Notes: generated by a model not told the origin, from the sequence alone. A stretch of DNA of 41,922 bases from an uncultured Clostridia bacterium (GCA_947626685.1 CANQTD010000001.1:98393-140314); one strand, 5' to 3'. Numbered from the stretch's first letter, positions 7,200 through 16,550 are shown. Made by a program: numbers and translations.

Positions 7200-10100
7200 C
7201 AAAATTCCACCATTCCTTCATAGATTTTCTGGACGTTGCCCGTGAGCCTGACCGTTCCGTCGGCGTCGTAGTGCACGATGAGATCGCCGCCGCGCAGTTT
7301 CACGGTAATATCGGTATCCTGTTTGCAGAAGCCGTTGATCACGCTGGCGACCGCGGCCGCCGCCGCGCCCGTCCCGCAAGAGTATGTCTCCCCGTTCCCG
7401 CGCTCCCAGACGCGCATTTTGATCGTGCTCCCGTTGACGACGCGCACAAATTCCACGTTCGCCTTTTGGGGGAAGTACTTGCTGTTTTCGATCTTGGGGC
7501 CGAGCTCCTTCACGGGAACGTCGTCCACCTTGTCGCAGAAGAGGACGCAGTGCGGGTTGCCGAGGTTGACGAGCGTCACCTTGTACTCCTTGCCGTCAAT
7601 CTCCATCGGGGCCATGACCACCCTCTCCCCGTCCATGACGGAGGGGATCAGTTTCCCGCGAAGTTCCGCCCGCCCGAGGTCGGCGCTCGCGCCCGTGACG
7701 ACGCCGCCGAAGGAGTACACCGTGACCTCTTTCACGCCGCTGAGCGTCTCGATCCGCATCGTCTCGTGTTTCGCGATCCCCTTTTCGTAGAGGTATTTCG
7801 CCACACAGCGGATCGCGTTGCCCGCCATGAGCCCTTCGCTCCCGTCCTGGTTGAAGATGCGCATCTTCGCGTCGGCGATCTCCGACCGTTCGATGAGGAC
7901 GATGCCGTCGCCGCCGATGCCGTAGTGCCTGTCCACAAAGTTGACGGCGAGGGATTCGGGACAGGTGATCTTCCCCTCCATGTCGTCAAAGTAAATATAG
8001 TCGTTGCCGCAGGACTGCATCTTGACGAAACTGAGCTTCGTCTTTTCGGTGCGCAGGCGGTTGATGTCCACGAGCTCGGTGTTGTATTCGGTGAATTTGC
8101 TCGCGATGATGTCGCAGAGCGAATTTGCGGTATCGAGGGAAGTGAGCACGGTGATGCCGCGCAGGATCGCATGGTGGTGGAGCTTGATATAATCGGCGAT
8201 CGAGGACGGATCCGTCTTGCCCGTGTACACGATATAGTCGATCTTCCCCCCGTCCATGAGCTCAAAGACGCGCTTGGACGTCCCGAGCCGCTCCACGACG
8301 GTGACGTCGACCCCGAGATCCTCGATGACCTTCGCCGTTCCCGCCGTCGCATACAGGCCGCAGCCGAGATCGGCGAACTTTTTCGCTATGGAGACGACTT
8401 CGAACTTGTCCTGATCGTTCACGGTGAAGAGCACGCCGACGGGTCTCTGTTTGGTCGGATGGCACATTTTGAACCCCGCCGAGAGCAGCCCTTTGAAGAG
8501 GGCCTCCTCGATGGTCTTGCCGATGCCGAGCGCCTCCCCCGTCGACTTCATCTCGGGGCCGAGCTGGGAGTTGACGTCGTTGAGCTTCTCGAAGGAGAAA
8601 ACGGGGACTTTGACGGCGACATAGGGCGAATCGGGGTACAGCCCCGTGCCGAAGCCGAGTTTTTTGAGCTTCGCGCCCACCATGATCTTGGTCGCAAGCT
8701 CCACCATCGGCACTCCCGTCACCTTCGAAATGTACGGGATCGTCCGCGAGGCGCGCGGGTTGACCTCGATCACATACAGTTCGTTCTGGTAGATGAGATA
8801 TTGGATATTGATGAGCCCTTTCGTTTTGAGCTCGAGGGCGAGCTTTACGGAGACTTCGACGATGCGCGCCTTCATCGCGTCGCTGAGATGGTACGGCGGG
8901 TAGACGGCGATGGAATCGCCCGAATGGACGCCCGCGCGTTCGACGTGCTGCATGATGCCCGGTATGAGGACGTCCGTGCCGTCGGAGATCGCGTCCACCT
9001 CCAATTCGCTGCCCATGAGATATTTGTCGCACAGGACGGGGTTCTCGATATGCTGGGCGAGAATGACGTCCATGTAGCGGGAAATGTCGTTCTTCGTGAA
9101 GGCGATCGTCATGTTCTGCCCGCCGATGACATAGGAAGGGCGGAGCAGGACGGGGTAGCCGAGCTTTTCCGCCGCCGCGACCGCCTCCTCTTTGGTCATG
9201 ACGGTGAGCCCTTTGGGACGCGCGATCCCCACGTTCCCGAGGAGACGGTCGAAGCGTTCCCTGTCCTCCGCCATGTCCACGCTGTCTGCGCTCGTGCCGA
9301 GGATGCGGACGCCCGCGCCGTCGAGATAGGCGCACAGTTTGATCGCCGTCTGCCCGCCGAACGTGATCACGACGCCGTACGGCTTCTCCGCGTCGATGAC
9401 GTTCTGCACGTCCTCGGGCGTGAGCGGCTCGAAGTAGAGCCTGTCCGCCGTGTCGAAATCGGTGGAGACCGTCTCGGGATTGTTGTTGACGATCACGACT
9501 TCGTAGCCGAGCTCTTTGAGCGTCCAGACGCAGTGCACGGAGGAATAGTCGAACTCGATGCCCTGTCCGATGCGGATGGGGCCCGAGCCGATGACGACGA
9601 CGCGCTTTTTCTTCGACCGCCCGATGAAGGGCTTTGCCTCGTCGTGGGAGAGGTCGTCGTACGTCGAATAGAAATAGGGAGTCTGCGCCGAAAATTCCGC
9701 CGCGCAGGTGTCGACCATCTTGAAGCACGCCCTTCTGTGCGCGGGAAGTTTTTCCCCCGAGATGCGGGAGAGCGCGCCGTCCGTATAGCCTAAACGCTTG
9801 CCCTCGGCGTATTCCGCCCGCGAGAGTTTTTTCCCGCGGATCTTGTTTTCATAAACGGCGAGGTTGCGGATCTTTTCGAGAAACCACTCGTCGATCTTCG
9901 TGACGGCGTAGATCTCCTCCGCCGTAATACCCGCTTTGAGCGCGGCATAGACGGCGAAGAGCCGCTCGTCCGTCTGTTTGGAGAGCTCCCCTCTCAGCTG
10001 CTCGCGGGTCATCCCCCTGAATTTGGGGTGGTCGAGGGTGTCGAGCGAGATCTCCGCGCCGCGCACCGCCTTCATGAGCGCCTGCTCGAAGGAGGAACCG

Positions 10101-11254
10101 ATCGCCATGACCTCCCCCGTCGCCTTCATGCGCGAACCGAGTTCCCTTCCCGCATACAAAAATTTATCGAAGGGCCACTTGGGGAGCTTGACGACAACGT
10201 AGTCGAGCGCGGGCTCGAAACAGGCGTACGTCTTGCCCGTGACGTCGTTCTCGATCTCGTCGAGGGTGTAGCCGAGCGCGATCTTTGCCGCAACTTTGGC
10301 GATGGGGTATCCCGTCGCCTTCGAAGCGAGCGCGGAGGAGCGCGAAACGCGCGGGTTCACCTCGATGACGGCATATTCGAAGCTGTCGGGATAGAGCGCG
10401 AATTGGCAGTTGCATCCCCCCTCGATGCCGAGTTCGGTGATGATGTCGAGGGAGGCGGAGCGGAGCATCTGGTACTCCCTGTCCGAAAGGGTGACGGCGG
10501 GCGCGATCACGATGGAGTCTCCCGTGTGCACGCCGACGGGGTCGAAGTTCTCCATCGAGCAGACGGTGAGCACGTTCCCCTTTCCGTCCCGCAAGACCTC
10601 GAACTCGATCTCCTTCCAGCCGCCGATGTATTTTTCGATGAGCACCTGCGAGATGGGCGAGAGCATGAGCCCGTTGTGGGCGATGAGGCGGAGCTCCCCT
10701 TCGTCATGCGCAACGCCGCCGCCCGCGCCGCCGAGCGTGAAAGCGGGGCGCACGATCACGGGATAGCCGAGCCGTTCCGCGATCGCGGCGCAGCCGTCCT
10801 CGGTGTAGGCGACGTCGGAGGGCACGACGGGCTGCCCGATCTTCTCCATCGTCTCTTTGAAGAGCTCCCTGTCCTCCGCGCGGTCGATCGCGTCGAGCTT
10901 GGTGCCGATAAGCTTCACGCCCCATTCGCCGAGGAATCCGCTCTTGGCGAGACGGCACCCGAGGGTGAGCCCCGTCTGCCCGCCGAGCGAGGCGAGCAGA
11001 GAATCGGGACGTTCCTTGACGATGATGCGTTTGAGGCTGTCCTCCGTGAGCGGTTCGAGGTAGATCTCGTCCGCGAGCATGCGGTCGGTCATGATGGTGG
11101 CGGGATTGGAATTGCACAGCACGACGTTGCAGCCCGCGTCTTTGAGGACGCGGCACGCCTGCGTACCCGCATAGTCAAATTCGGCCGCCTGACCGATCAC
11201 GATGGGGCCCGACCCGATCACCAAGACCTTTTGGATATCTTTTCTCTTCGGCAT
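7199..11254 (-). CDS. carB: Carbamoyl phosphate synthase large subunit fused to a DapF-like domain
   Basis: A single 1351-residue frame. Residues 1 to about 1070 are a complete CarB: two ATP-grasp halves (the second starts near residue 548 with VIGSGPIRIGQ) and the C-terminal MGS-like allosteric domain. It makes carbamoyl phosphate from bicarbonate, ATP and ammonia supplied by CarA. Residues about 1073-1351 form a full-length diaminopimelate epimerase fold with the GND, LGNPHC, ANVEF, WERGNGET and SCGTGA motifs. The second catalytic cysteine is present (C1293), but the first, normally in MCGN, is alanine (A1144, GCG codon at 7823-7825). Family members need both cysteines for epimerisation, so this domain is probably not an active epimerase. 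I see no ribosome site or plausible internal start at the junction. The gene starts one base after the carA stop. Confidence 0.95.
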   Translation of the reverse strand: MPKRKDIQKVLVIGSGPIVIGQAAEFDYAGTQACRVLKDAGCNVVLCNSNPATIMTDRMLADEIYLEPLTEDSLKRIIVKERPDSLLASLGGQTGLTLGCRLAKSGFLGEWGVKLIGTKLDAIDRAEDRELFKETMEKIGQPVVPSDVAYTEDGCAAIAERLGYPVIVRPAFTLGGAGGGVAHDEGELRLIAHNGLMLSPISQVLIEKYIGGWKEIEFEVLRDGKGNVLTVCSMENFDPVGVHTGDSIVIAPAVTLSDREYQMLRSASLDIITELGIEGGCNCQFALYPDSFEYAVIEVNPRVSRSSALASKATGYPIAKVAAKIALGYTLDEIENDVTGKTYACFEPALDYVVVKLPKWPFDKFLYAGRELGSRMKATGEVMAIGSSFEQALMKAVRGAEISLDTLDHPKFRGMTREQLRGELSKQTDERLFAVYAALKAGITAEEIYAVTKIDEWFLEKIRNLAVYENKIRGKKLSRAEYAEGKRLGYTDGALSRISGEKLPAHRRACFKMVDTCAAEFSAQTPYFYSTYDDLSHDEAKPFIGRSKKKRVVVIGSGPIRIGQGIEFDYSSVHCVWTLKELGYEVVIVNNNPETVSTDFDTADRLYFEPLTPEDVQNVIDAEKPYGVVITFGGQTAIKLCAYLDGAGVRILGTSADSVDMAEDRERFDRLLGNVGIARPKGLTVMTKEEAVAAAEKLGYPVLLRPSYVIGGQNMTIAFTKNDISRYMDVILAQHIENPVLCDKYLMGSELEVDAISDGTDVLIPGIMQHVERAGVHSGDSIAVYPPYHLSDAMKARIVEVSVKLALELKTKGLINIQYLIYQNELYVIEVNPRASRTIPYISKVTGVPMVELATKIMVGAKLKKLGFGTGLYPDSPYVAVKVPVFSFEKLNDVNSQLGPEMKSTGEALGIGKTIEEALFKGLLSAGFKMCHPTKQRPVGVLFTVNDQDKFEVVSIAKKFADLGCGLYATAGTAKVIEDLGVDVTVVERLGTSKRVFELMDGGKIDYIVYTGKTDPSSIADYIKLHHHAILRGITVLTSLDTANSLCDIIASKFTEYNTELVDINRLRTEKTKLSFVKMQSCGNDYIYFDDMEGKITCPESLAVNFVDRHYGIGGDGIVLIERSEIADAKMRIFNQDGSEGLMAGNAIRCVAKYLYEKGIAKHETMRIETLSGVKEVTVYSFGGVVTGASADLGRAELRGKLIPSVMDGERVVMAPMEIDGKEYKVTLVNLGNPHCVLFCDKVDDVPVKELGPKIENSKYFPQKANVEFVRVVNGSTIKMRVWERGNGETYSCGTGAAAAAVASVINGFCKQDTDITVKLRGGDLIVHYDADGTVRLTGNVQKIYEGMVEF

Positions 11255-11255
11255 G

Positions 11256-12320
11256 TCAACTCTCCCTTCCCGCCTTCATGCGCGCAAGAAATTCGTCGAA
11301 CAAAAAATCCGCATCGCGGGGGCCTGCGCACGCCTCGGGATGGAATTGTACGGTAAAGGCGTTGATCGCGGGATAGTCGATCCCCTCGCAGGTGCCGTCG
11401 TTCGCATTGACGAAGGAGAGCTTCCCGCACGTTAAGGAATCTGCCGCGACCGCATAGCCGTGGTTTTGCGAAGTGATGAACACCCGCCCGTCCGAAAGCC
11501 TTTTGACGGGCTGGTTCGCGCCGCGGTGCCCGTATTTCATCTTTTTCGTCTGCCCGCCCATCGCGAGCGCAAAGAGCTGGTGGCCGAGACAGATGCCGAA
11601 AATGGGCTTCTTGCCCGCAAGTTTTTTCAGATTTTCGATGATGAACGTATCTTCGGCGGGGTCCCCCGGGCCGTTGGTGAGCATGATCCCGTCGGGCGCG
11701 AGCGCGAGCGCCTCCTCCGCGGGAAAACGGGCGGGCACGGCAATGACGCGGCACCCCCGCCTTTCGAGCTCCCGCCCGATGCTTGCCTTTGTGCCGAAGT
11801 CGTACAGAACGACGCGCGGCCCGTCTCCCCCGCTCACCGCAACGTCCTTCCGGGTGACCGCCGCAACGGCTCCCGTGACGCGGTAATCCGCCAATGCGGA
11901 GAGATCTTTGAGCGGCCGGAACGTGATCGCCGCATTCAAAACGCCCGCCTCGCGTACGGCGCGGGTGAGTTCGCGGGTGTCCAAGCCGCAGACCGCGGGG
12001 ATATCCTGTTCTTTGAGGTATTCCCCGATCGTCTTTTCCGAACGGAAATTGGAGGGTCTTTCGCAAAATTCTCGCGCGATATACCCTTTGAGGCGGCACT
12101 TTTCGCTCTCAAAATCAGGCGGGATCACCCCGTAGTTGCCGATGAGCGGAAAGGTCTGCATGACGATCTGGCCGAAAAAGCTCGGGTCGGTGAGCGTCTC
12201 GAGATAGCCCGTCATGCCCGTTGTGAATACGAGCTCGCCGACGGTCTCCCTCTCGGCTCCGAAGGAATATCCTTCGAATACCCTTCCGTTTTGCAATGTC
12301 ACATATACTCTTTTGCGCAT
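11256..12320 (-). CDS. carA: Carbamoyl phosphate synthase small subunit (glutaminase)
   Basis: Class I glutamine amidotransferase subunit that hydrolyses glutamine and channels ammonia to CarB for arginine and pyrimidine synthesis. The 354 residues have the CarA-specific N-terminal domain (GYSFGAERETVGELVF, TGMTGYLETLTDPSF), then the GATase domain with nucleophile C244 in GICLGHQ and the HPE motif in VQFHPEA near the C-terminus. Length is normal for the family. It follows argF after 24 bases and precedes the fused carB gene by one base, so the two subunits are made from adjacent cistrons. The start ATG at 12320 gives the expected N-terminus, with a weak purine-rich site upstream. Confidence 0.97.
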   Translation of the reverse strand: MRKRVYVTLQNGRVFEGYSFGAERETVGELVFTTGMTGYLETLTDPSFFGQIVMQTFPLIGNYGVIPPDFESEKCRLKGYIAREFCERPSNFRSEKTIGEYLKEQDIPAVCGLDTRELTRAVREAGVLNAAITFRPLKDLSALADYRVTGAVAAVTRKDVAVSGGDGPRVVLYDFGTKASIGRELERRGCRVIAVPARFPAEEALALAPDGIMLTNGPGDPAEDTFIIENLKKLAGKKPIFGICLGHQLFALAMGGQTKKMKYGHRGANQPVKRLSDGRVFITSQNHGYAVAADSLTCGKLSFVNANDGTCEGIDYPAINAFTVQFHPEACAGPRDADFLFDEFLARMKAGRES

Positions 12321-12344
12321 GTTGTTCTTGTTCTCTCGCGCCCT

Positions 12345-13250
12345 TCACCGCATCAGCTTTACGAGTACGGCTTTTTGCGCATGCAAGCGATTTTCCGCTT
12401 CGTCGAAGATCTCCTGCGCATGCGCCTCGAAGATCTCCTCCGTGACCTCTTCCCCGCGGTGGACGGGCAGGCAGTGCAGGAGCATTGCGTCCTTTTTCGC
12501 CGCCTTCATGACGGCGTCGTTTACCGTGATGCCCGCGAACGCCGCCGCCCGCTTCTTCTGCTCTCCCTCCTGCCCCATCGACGCCCAGACGTCGGTGTAG
12601 ATGACGTCGGCGCCCCTTGCGGCCTCAACGGGATCTCTCGACAGGAAGAAGTCGCCCTCGCTCTTCGCCCACGCCATGAGCTGCGCGTCGGGTTCATACC
12701 CCTCGGGACAGGCGATCGCGAACTTCATGCCCATTTTAACCGCGCCGACCATGAGGGAATTCGCCATGTTGTTCCCGTCCCCCACGAAGCAGAGTTTGAG
12801 ACCCTTGAAGGAGCCCTTGTACTCGCGGATCGTCATGAGGTCGGCGAGAACCTGGCAGGGATGGCAGTAGTCGGTGAGGCCGTTGATGACGGGGATGCTG
12901 CCGTATTTCGCAAGGTCCTCCACCTCTTGCTGCGAAAAGGTGCGGATCATGATGCCGTGCGCCATGCGGGAGAGCACGCGCGCGGTGTCCTGCACGGGTT
13001 CGCCCCGCCCGATCTGCGATTCGCTGTTCGAGAGGAAGAGCGGATGGCCGCCGAGTTCGGTGATGCCGACGTCGAAGGAGACGCGCGTCCTCGTCGAGGA
13101 TTTCGAGAAGATCATGATGAGCGTCTTGCCCTTCAGGTAGCCCGTCTGGTCGATGCCGTTCTTGCGCTCGTATTTGAGCTGGTCGGCAAGGTTGAGAATG
13201 GAGAGAATTTCTTCGCGCGAAAGATCCGCGAGTTTGAGAAGATGTTTCAT
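12345..13250 (-). CDS. argF: Ornithine carbamoyltransferase
   Basis: Transfers the carbamoyl group from carbamoyl phosphate to ornithine, giving citrulline. The 301 residues contain the carbamoyl-phosphate motif STRTR (52-56), HPCQ (130-133), the ornithine loop VWASMG (221-226) and the catalytic HCLP (259-262). The SMG loop distinguishes it from aspartate carbamoyltransferase. The start is the ATG at 13250, which overlaps the argD stop by 4 bases (ATGA); a longer open frame reaching 13628 is a shadow of argD. Co-location just before carAB puts carbamoyl phosphate supply and use in one transcript. At 301 residues it is slightly shorter than many OTCases but no motif is missing. Confidence 0.96.
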   Translation of the reverse strand: MKHLLKLADLSREEILSILNLADQLKYERKNGIDQTGYLKGKTLIMIFSKSSTRTRVSFDVGITELGGHPLFLSNSESQIGRGEPVQDTARVLSRMAHGIMIRTFSQQEVEDLAKYGSIPVINGLTDYCHPCQVLADLMTIREYKGSFKGLKLCFVGDGNNMANSLMVGAVKMGMKFAIACPEGYEPDAQLMAWAKSEGDFFLSRDPVEAARGADVIYTDVWASMGQEGEQKKRAAAFAGITVNDAVMKAAKKDAMLLHCLPVHRGEEVTEEIFEAHAQEIFDEAENRLHAQKAVLVKLMR

Positions 13251-14413
13251 CTGAGCACCTCTTTGAGGATCGAAAGACCCTCGTCCATTTCGATTTTCGT
13301 GATATTGAGGGGAGGAAGGACGCGCACCTTGCCGTGGGCGGTGAGGACGAGAAGCCCCTTCCCGAGACAGCGCGCCGCCACTTCCTTCGCATCCTTTGCC
13401 GTTTCGATGCCGATCATGAGGCCGAGGCCGGAAAGGGAGCGCACGCCGTCGAAGCCCTTGAGCTTCGCGCGCAGATACTCCCCCTTCGCCTGCACTTCCA
13501 AAAGAAGTTCCTCCGTGATGCGGGAAAGGACGTTGCACGCGGCGGCGCAGGAGACGGGATTGCCGCCGAACGTCGAGCCGTGATCGCTGGGCTGCAAGAC
13601 GTTCTCCGTCTTTCCGAAGAAGAGGCACGCGCCGATGGGAAGCCCGCCCGCGAGCCCTTTCGCCGTCGTCACGATATCGGGCGAGACGCCGAAATGCTCG
13701 TAGGAATACAGTTTTCCCGTTCTGCCGTTGCCCGTCTGCACTTCGTCGCAGATGAGCAGAATATCATGTCTGACACAGTACTCTGCAAGTGACCGAACGA
13801 ATGAGGGATCCAAGTCGTTGACGCCCCCTTCCCCCTGCACGCACTCGATGATCACCGCGCATGCCGAACCGTCCGCCTCCCGCTCGATGTCGCGCATATC
13901 CGGCGCGGCGTATCCGACTTCGGGGACGAAGGGATCGAAGTAACGGTGGAACTCCTCCTGCCCCGTCGCGGTGAGGGTAAAGAGCGTTCTCCCGTGAAAA
14001 CTGCCTTTGAGGGAGACGATCTTCGCGCGCCCCTTTCCGTATTTCAGAAAGGAGTATTTGCGGGCCGCCTTCAAAGCGCATTCGTTCGCCTCGCCGCCCG
14101 AATTGGAGAAGAACACCTTCTTCGCGCCCGTGCGCTTGCAGAGCATCTCCGCGAGTTTGGACGCGGGTTCGCTGTAATAGTAGTTGCTGACGTGCTGGAT
14201 CTTTTTCAACTGCGCGGTGACGGCTTCGATCCACTCCGCGTCTCCCGCGCCGAACGTGTTGACGGCGATCCCCGCGCCGAAATCGATATATTCTTTTCCG
14301 TCCGCGCCGTAGAGGGTCGCCCCCTTCCCGCCCGTGAAAGCGACGGGATACCGCCCGTAGGTGTGGGCGATATATTCGGCGTCAAGCGATCTGATCTCTT
14401 CAAAATTCATCAT
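13247..14413 (-). CDS. argD: Acetylornithine aminotransferase
   Basis: PLP enzyme of the acetylated arginine pathway, exchanging N-acetylglutamate semialdehyde for N-acetylornithine. The 388 residues show SNSGGEAN (103-110), the cofactor aspartate/valine segment CDEVQTG (222-228) and the PLP lysine K252 in TTAKGLAGG. Two ATGs stand side by side (14413 and 14410). The GGAAGG site is 4 bases from the first and 7 from the second, so the second may be the true start. The 3' end overlaps argF. A run of codons near 13755-13795 (LAEYCVRHDIL) is AT-rich and rare-codon-laden although the protein segment is colinear with homologues. An intrinsic-terminator-like hairpin lies just upstream at the end of argB. 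Confidence 0.96.
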   Translation of the reverse strand: MMNFEEIRSLDAEYIAHTYGRYPVAFTGGKGATLYGADGKEYIDFGAGIAVNTFGAGDAEWIEAVTAQLKKIQHVSNYYYSEPASKLAEMLCKRTGAKKVFFSNSGGEANECALKAARKYSFLKYGKGRAKIVSLKGSFHGRTLFTLTATGQEEFHRYFDPFVPEVGYAAPDMRDIEREADGSACAVIIECVQGEGGVNDLDPSFVRSLAEYCVRHDILLICDEVQTGNGRTGKLYSYEHFGVSPDIVTTAKGLAGGLPIGACLFFGKTENVLQPSDHGSTFGGNPVSCAAACNVLSRITEELLLEVQAKGEYLRAKLKGFDGVRSLSGLGLMIGIETAKDAKEVAARCLGKGLLVLTAHGKVRVLPPLNITKIEMDEGLSILKEVLR

Positions 14414-14430
14414 TTTACCTTCCCCGATGC

Positions 14431-14460
14431 AAAAAAGGCTGATTTGAAAAATCAGTCCCC
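14431..14460 (-). terminator. Intra-operon terminator-like hairpin between argB and argD
   Basis: Reading the minus strand, a 7-bp stem CTGATTT/AAATCAG with a 3-base loop is extended by two G-C pairs across a bulged A and is followed directly by six T residues (14431-14436). The argB stop codon lies inside the stem. The form is that of a Rho-independent terminator, but the stem is AT-rich and five more operon genes follow, so partial termination or attenuation is more likely than full stop. Inference only. Confidence 0.5.
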
Positions 14461-15309
14461 TTTCACGAACATCGTGCCCGAGCCCTCGTCGGAGAGGAGC
14501 TCCAGGAGAATGGAGTGCTTCACCCTGCCGTCGGTGATGAACACGCGTCCGACCCCTTTGCGGATCGCCTCTTTGCAGCATTGGACTTTCGGGATCATGC
14601 CGCCCGAAATGACGCCCTCGTTGATGAGAGAGGGAATATCCGAAACGTACACCTTTTTGATGAGGCTCGTCTCGTCGTTTTTGTCGGCGAGAAGCCCGGG
14701 CGTATCCGTCATGAGAATAAAACTCTCCGCTTTGAGCGCGCCCGCGAGCGCAGAGGCCGCGGTGTCCGCATTCACGTTGTAGATATTTCCCTCGGCGTCG
14801 CCGCCCACCGTCGATACGACGGGCAGATACCCCGCGCCGAGGCAGTCGAGGATGAGCTCGGTGTCGATCCCCGTGATCTTCCCGACGAAGCCGAGTTCCT
14901 CGCTCTCTTTGGCGCAGGAGATGAGGTTCCCGTCGATGCCCGAGAGCCCGACCGCCTTCGCCCCGAACGCGTTCAAAATATGCACGAGCGACTTGTTGAC
15001 CTTGCCCGAGAGCACCATGCGGACGACTTCCGCCGTCTCCTTGTCGGTATAGCGCAGCCCGCCCACGAAGCGGGACTCGATCCCCATGCGGTTGAGGGTC
15101 TCGGTGATCTCGGGCCCGCCCCCGTGCACGAGGACGACCTTGATCCCGACATAGCTCAAAAGGGTGAGGTCGCGCATGACCGATTCCTTCAATTCGTCGG
15201 AAGTCATCGCCGCCCCGCCGTATTTGATCACGAGGATCTTGTTTTGGTATTTTCTGATATACGGCATGGCCTCGAGAAGGATCTCGGCCTGCTGCTGTTT
15301 GTCTGTCAC
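14452..15309 (-). CDS. argB: Acetylglutamate kinase
   Basis: Phosphorylates N-acetylglutamate in the second step of the arginine pathway and is the usual point of arginine feedback in cyclic pathways. The 285 residues contain the phosphate-binding lysine K29 in KYGGAAM, LVHGGGPEI, the substrate segment GLRYTD and the C-terminal GRVHT-type GRVKHS motif. The start is a GTG at 15309 that overlaps the argJ stop by 4 bases (GTGA). The N-terminal helix preceding the kinase core (residues 1-20) is present; in arginine-sensitive enzymes this helix mediates hexamer formation, so feedback inhibition is plausible but not proven. The stop codon is embedded in the terminator-like hairpin at 14431-14460. 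Confidence 0.96.
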   Translation of the reverse strand: MTDKQQQAEILLEAMPYIRKYQNKILVIKYGGAAMTSDELKESVMRDLTLLSYVGIKVVLVHGGGPEITETLNRMGIESRFVGGLRYTDKETAEVVRMVLSGKVNKSLVHILNAFGAKAVGLSGIDGNLISCAKESEELGFVGKITGIDTELILDCLGAGYLPVVSTVGGDAEGNIYNVNADTAASALAGALKAESFILMTDTPGLLADKNDETSLIKKVYVSDIPSLINEGVISGGMIPKVQCCKEAIRKGVGRVFITDGRVKHSILLELLSDEGSGTMFVKGD

Positions 15310-16529
15310 GTTCTGTAATCTCCGTTGATCTTTACATATTCATAGGTGAGGTCGCACCCCCACGCCGTCGCACGGGAATCCCCGCAGTTGCAGCCGACGT
15401 CGATATAGATCTCCTTTTCGGAGAGCACGGCTTTTGCGAGCTCCTCGGAGAACGCGACGCCCGCGCCTCCCCTGCACACGGGGACGACGCCCGCGCGGGA
15501 GCGGAAATCCACGTCGATCTTATCCGTATCGAGGTCTGCGCCCGAATAGCCGAGCGCGCAGAGCACCCGTCCCCAATTCGCGTCCGCCCCAAAGACGGCC
15601 GCCTTCAAGAGGTCGGAACAGACCACCGACTTCGCCGCGAGACGGGCGTCTTGCAGCGTTTTCGCACCCGTGACCGTGCACTCTATGAGCTTGGTCGCGC
15701 CCTCGCCGTCGGAGGCGAGCATGCGGCACAGCTTGGACGTGACGGCATGGAGCGCCTTGCGGAAAACATCGAACGCGTGCCCTTCCTCCGTGACGGGTTC
15801 GTTCCCCGCAAGCCCGTTCGCGAGCGCGCAGAACGTGTCGTTGGTGGAAGTGTCGCGGTCGACGCTCAGCATGTTCAGGGAGCTCTTCACGTCCTCCGAG
15901 ACCGCCTTTTGCAGCATTTCGGGAGAGATCGCGGCGTCCGTCGTGACGAAGAGGAGCAATGTCGCCATGTTCGGGCAGATCATGCCCACGCCCTTTGCGA
16001 TCGCGCCGATCCTGCACGCCGCGCCGCCGAGGGTGAACGAATACGCCACCTCCTTTTTGAAGGTGTCCGTCGTCATGATCGCCTCGGCTGCCGCCGAACT
16101 CCCCTCCGCGCTTTGCGTGAGGCCGCGGACGAGCTCGTCCATTCCGCTTGCGATGGGCGCGATAGAGAGCTGCTGCCCGATCACGCCCGTGGACGCGACG
16201 ATGACGTCGGACGCGGGGATCCCCGTGTGCTCTTCGACGAGCGAACACATCCGCTCGGCGATCCCGACGCCGTCCGCGTTGCAGGTGTTCGCGTTGCCGC
16301 TGTTCACGATCACCGCCTGCGCATACCCGTCCGAAAGGTGGGACTTGGTCACGAGAATGGGCGCGCCCTTGACGAGATTGGTCGTGTAGACGCCCGCCGC
16401 AGAGCAGCGCGTATCGGAGAGAATGAGCGCGAGGTCGCGCTTCGATTTGTTTTTGCGGATCCCGCAGTGGACGCCGTATGCCTTGAATCCTTTGGGCGCG
16501 CACACGCCGCCCGCGATTTGTCGTATCAT
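15306..16529 (-). CDS. argJ: Glutamate N-acetyltransferase / amino-acid acetyltransferase ArgJ
   Basis: Moves the acetyl group from N-acetylornithine to glutamate (and in bifunctional forms also uses acetyl-CoA), closing the acetyl cycle. The 407-residue precursor is self-cleaved; the autoproteolytic threonine is T190 in CPNMATLLLF, which would give alpha (1-189) and beta (190-407) chains. The oxyanion-hole TG pair (STGVIGQ, about 113-119) is present. Its presence explains why no argE-type deacetylase is needed in the cluster. The start ATG at 16529 follows a weak ACAGGT site. It has its own candidate promoter within the end of argC. The stop overlaps the argB GTG start by 4 bases. Confidence 0.96.
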   Translation of the reverse strand: MIRQIAGGVCAPKGFKAYGVHCGIRKNKSKRDLALILSDTRCSAAGVYTTNLVKGAPILVTKSHLSDGYAQAVIVNSGNANTCNADGVGIAERMCSLVEEHTGIPASDVIVASTGVIGQQLSIAPIASGMDELVRGLTQSAEGSSAAAEAIMTTDTFKKEVAYSFTLGGAACRIGAIAKGVGMICPNMATLLLFVTTDAAISPEMLQKAVSEDVKSSLNMLSVDRDTSTNDTFCALANGLAGNEPVTEEGHAFDVFRKALHAVTSKLCRMLASDGEGATKLIECTVTGAKTLQDARLAAKSVVCSDLLKAAVFGADANWGRVLCALGYSGADLDTDKIDVDFRSRAGVVPVCRGGAGVAFSEELAKAVLSEKEIYIDVGCNCGDSRATAWGCDLTYEYVKINGDYRT

Positions 16530-16550
16530 AACAATTTACCTGTCTTGTAG

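Noticed and set aside
7271..9793. 840-codon plus-strand open frame opposite carB/dapF
   Set aside because: It is the antisense shadow of a high-GC3 gene: rich in Arg, Asp, Val and His with no recognisable domain, and fully covered by the conserved CarB-DapF frame.
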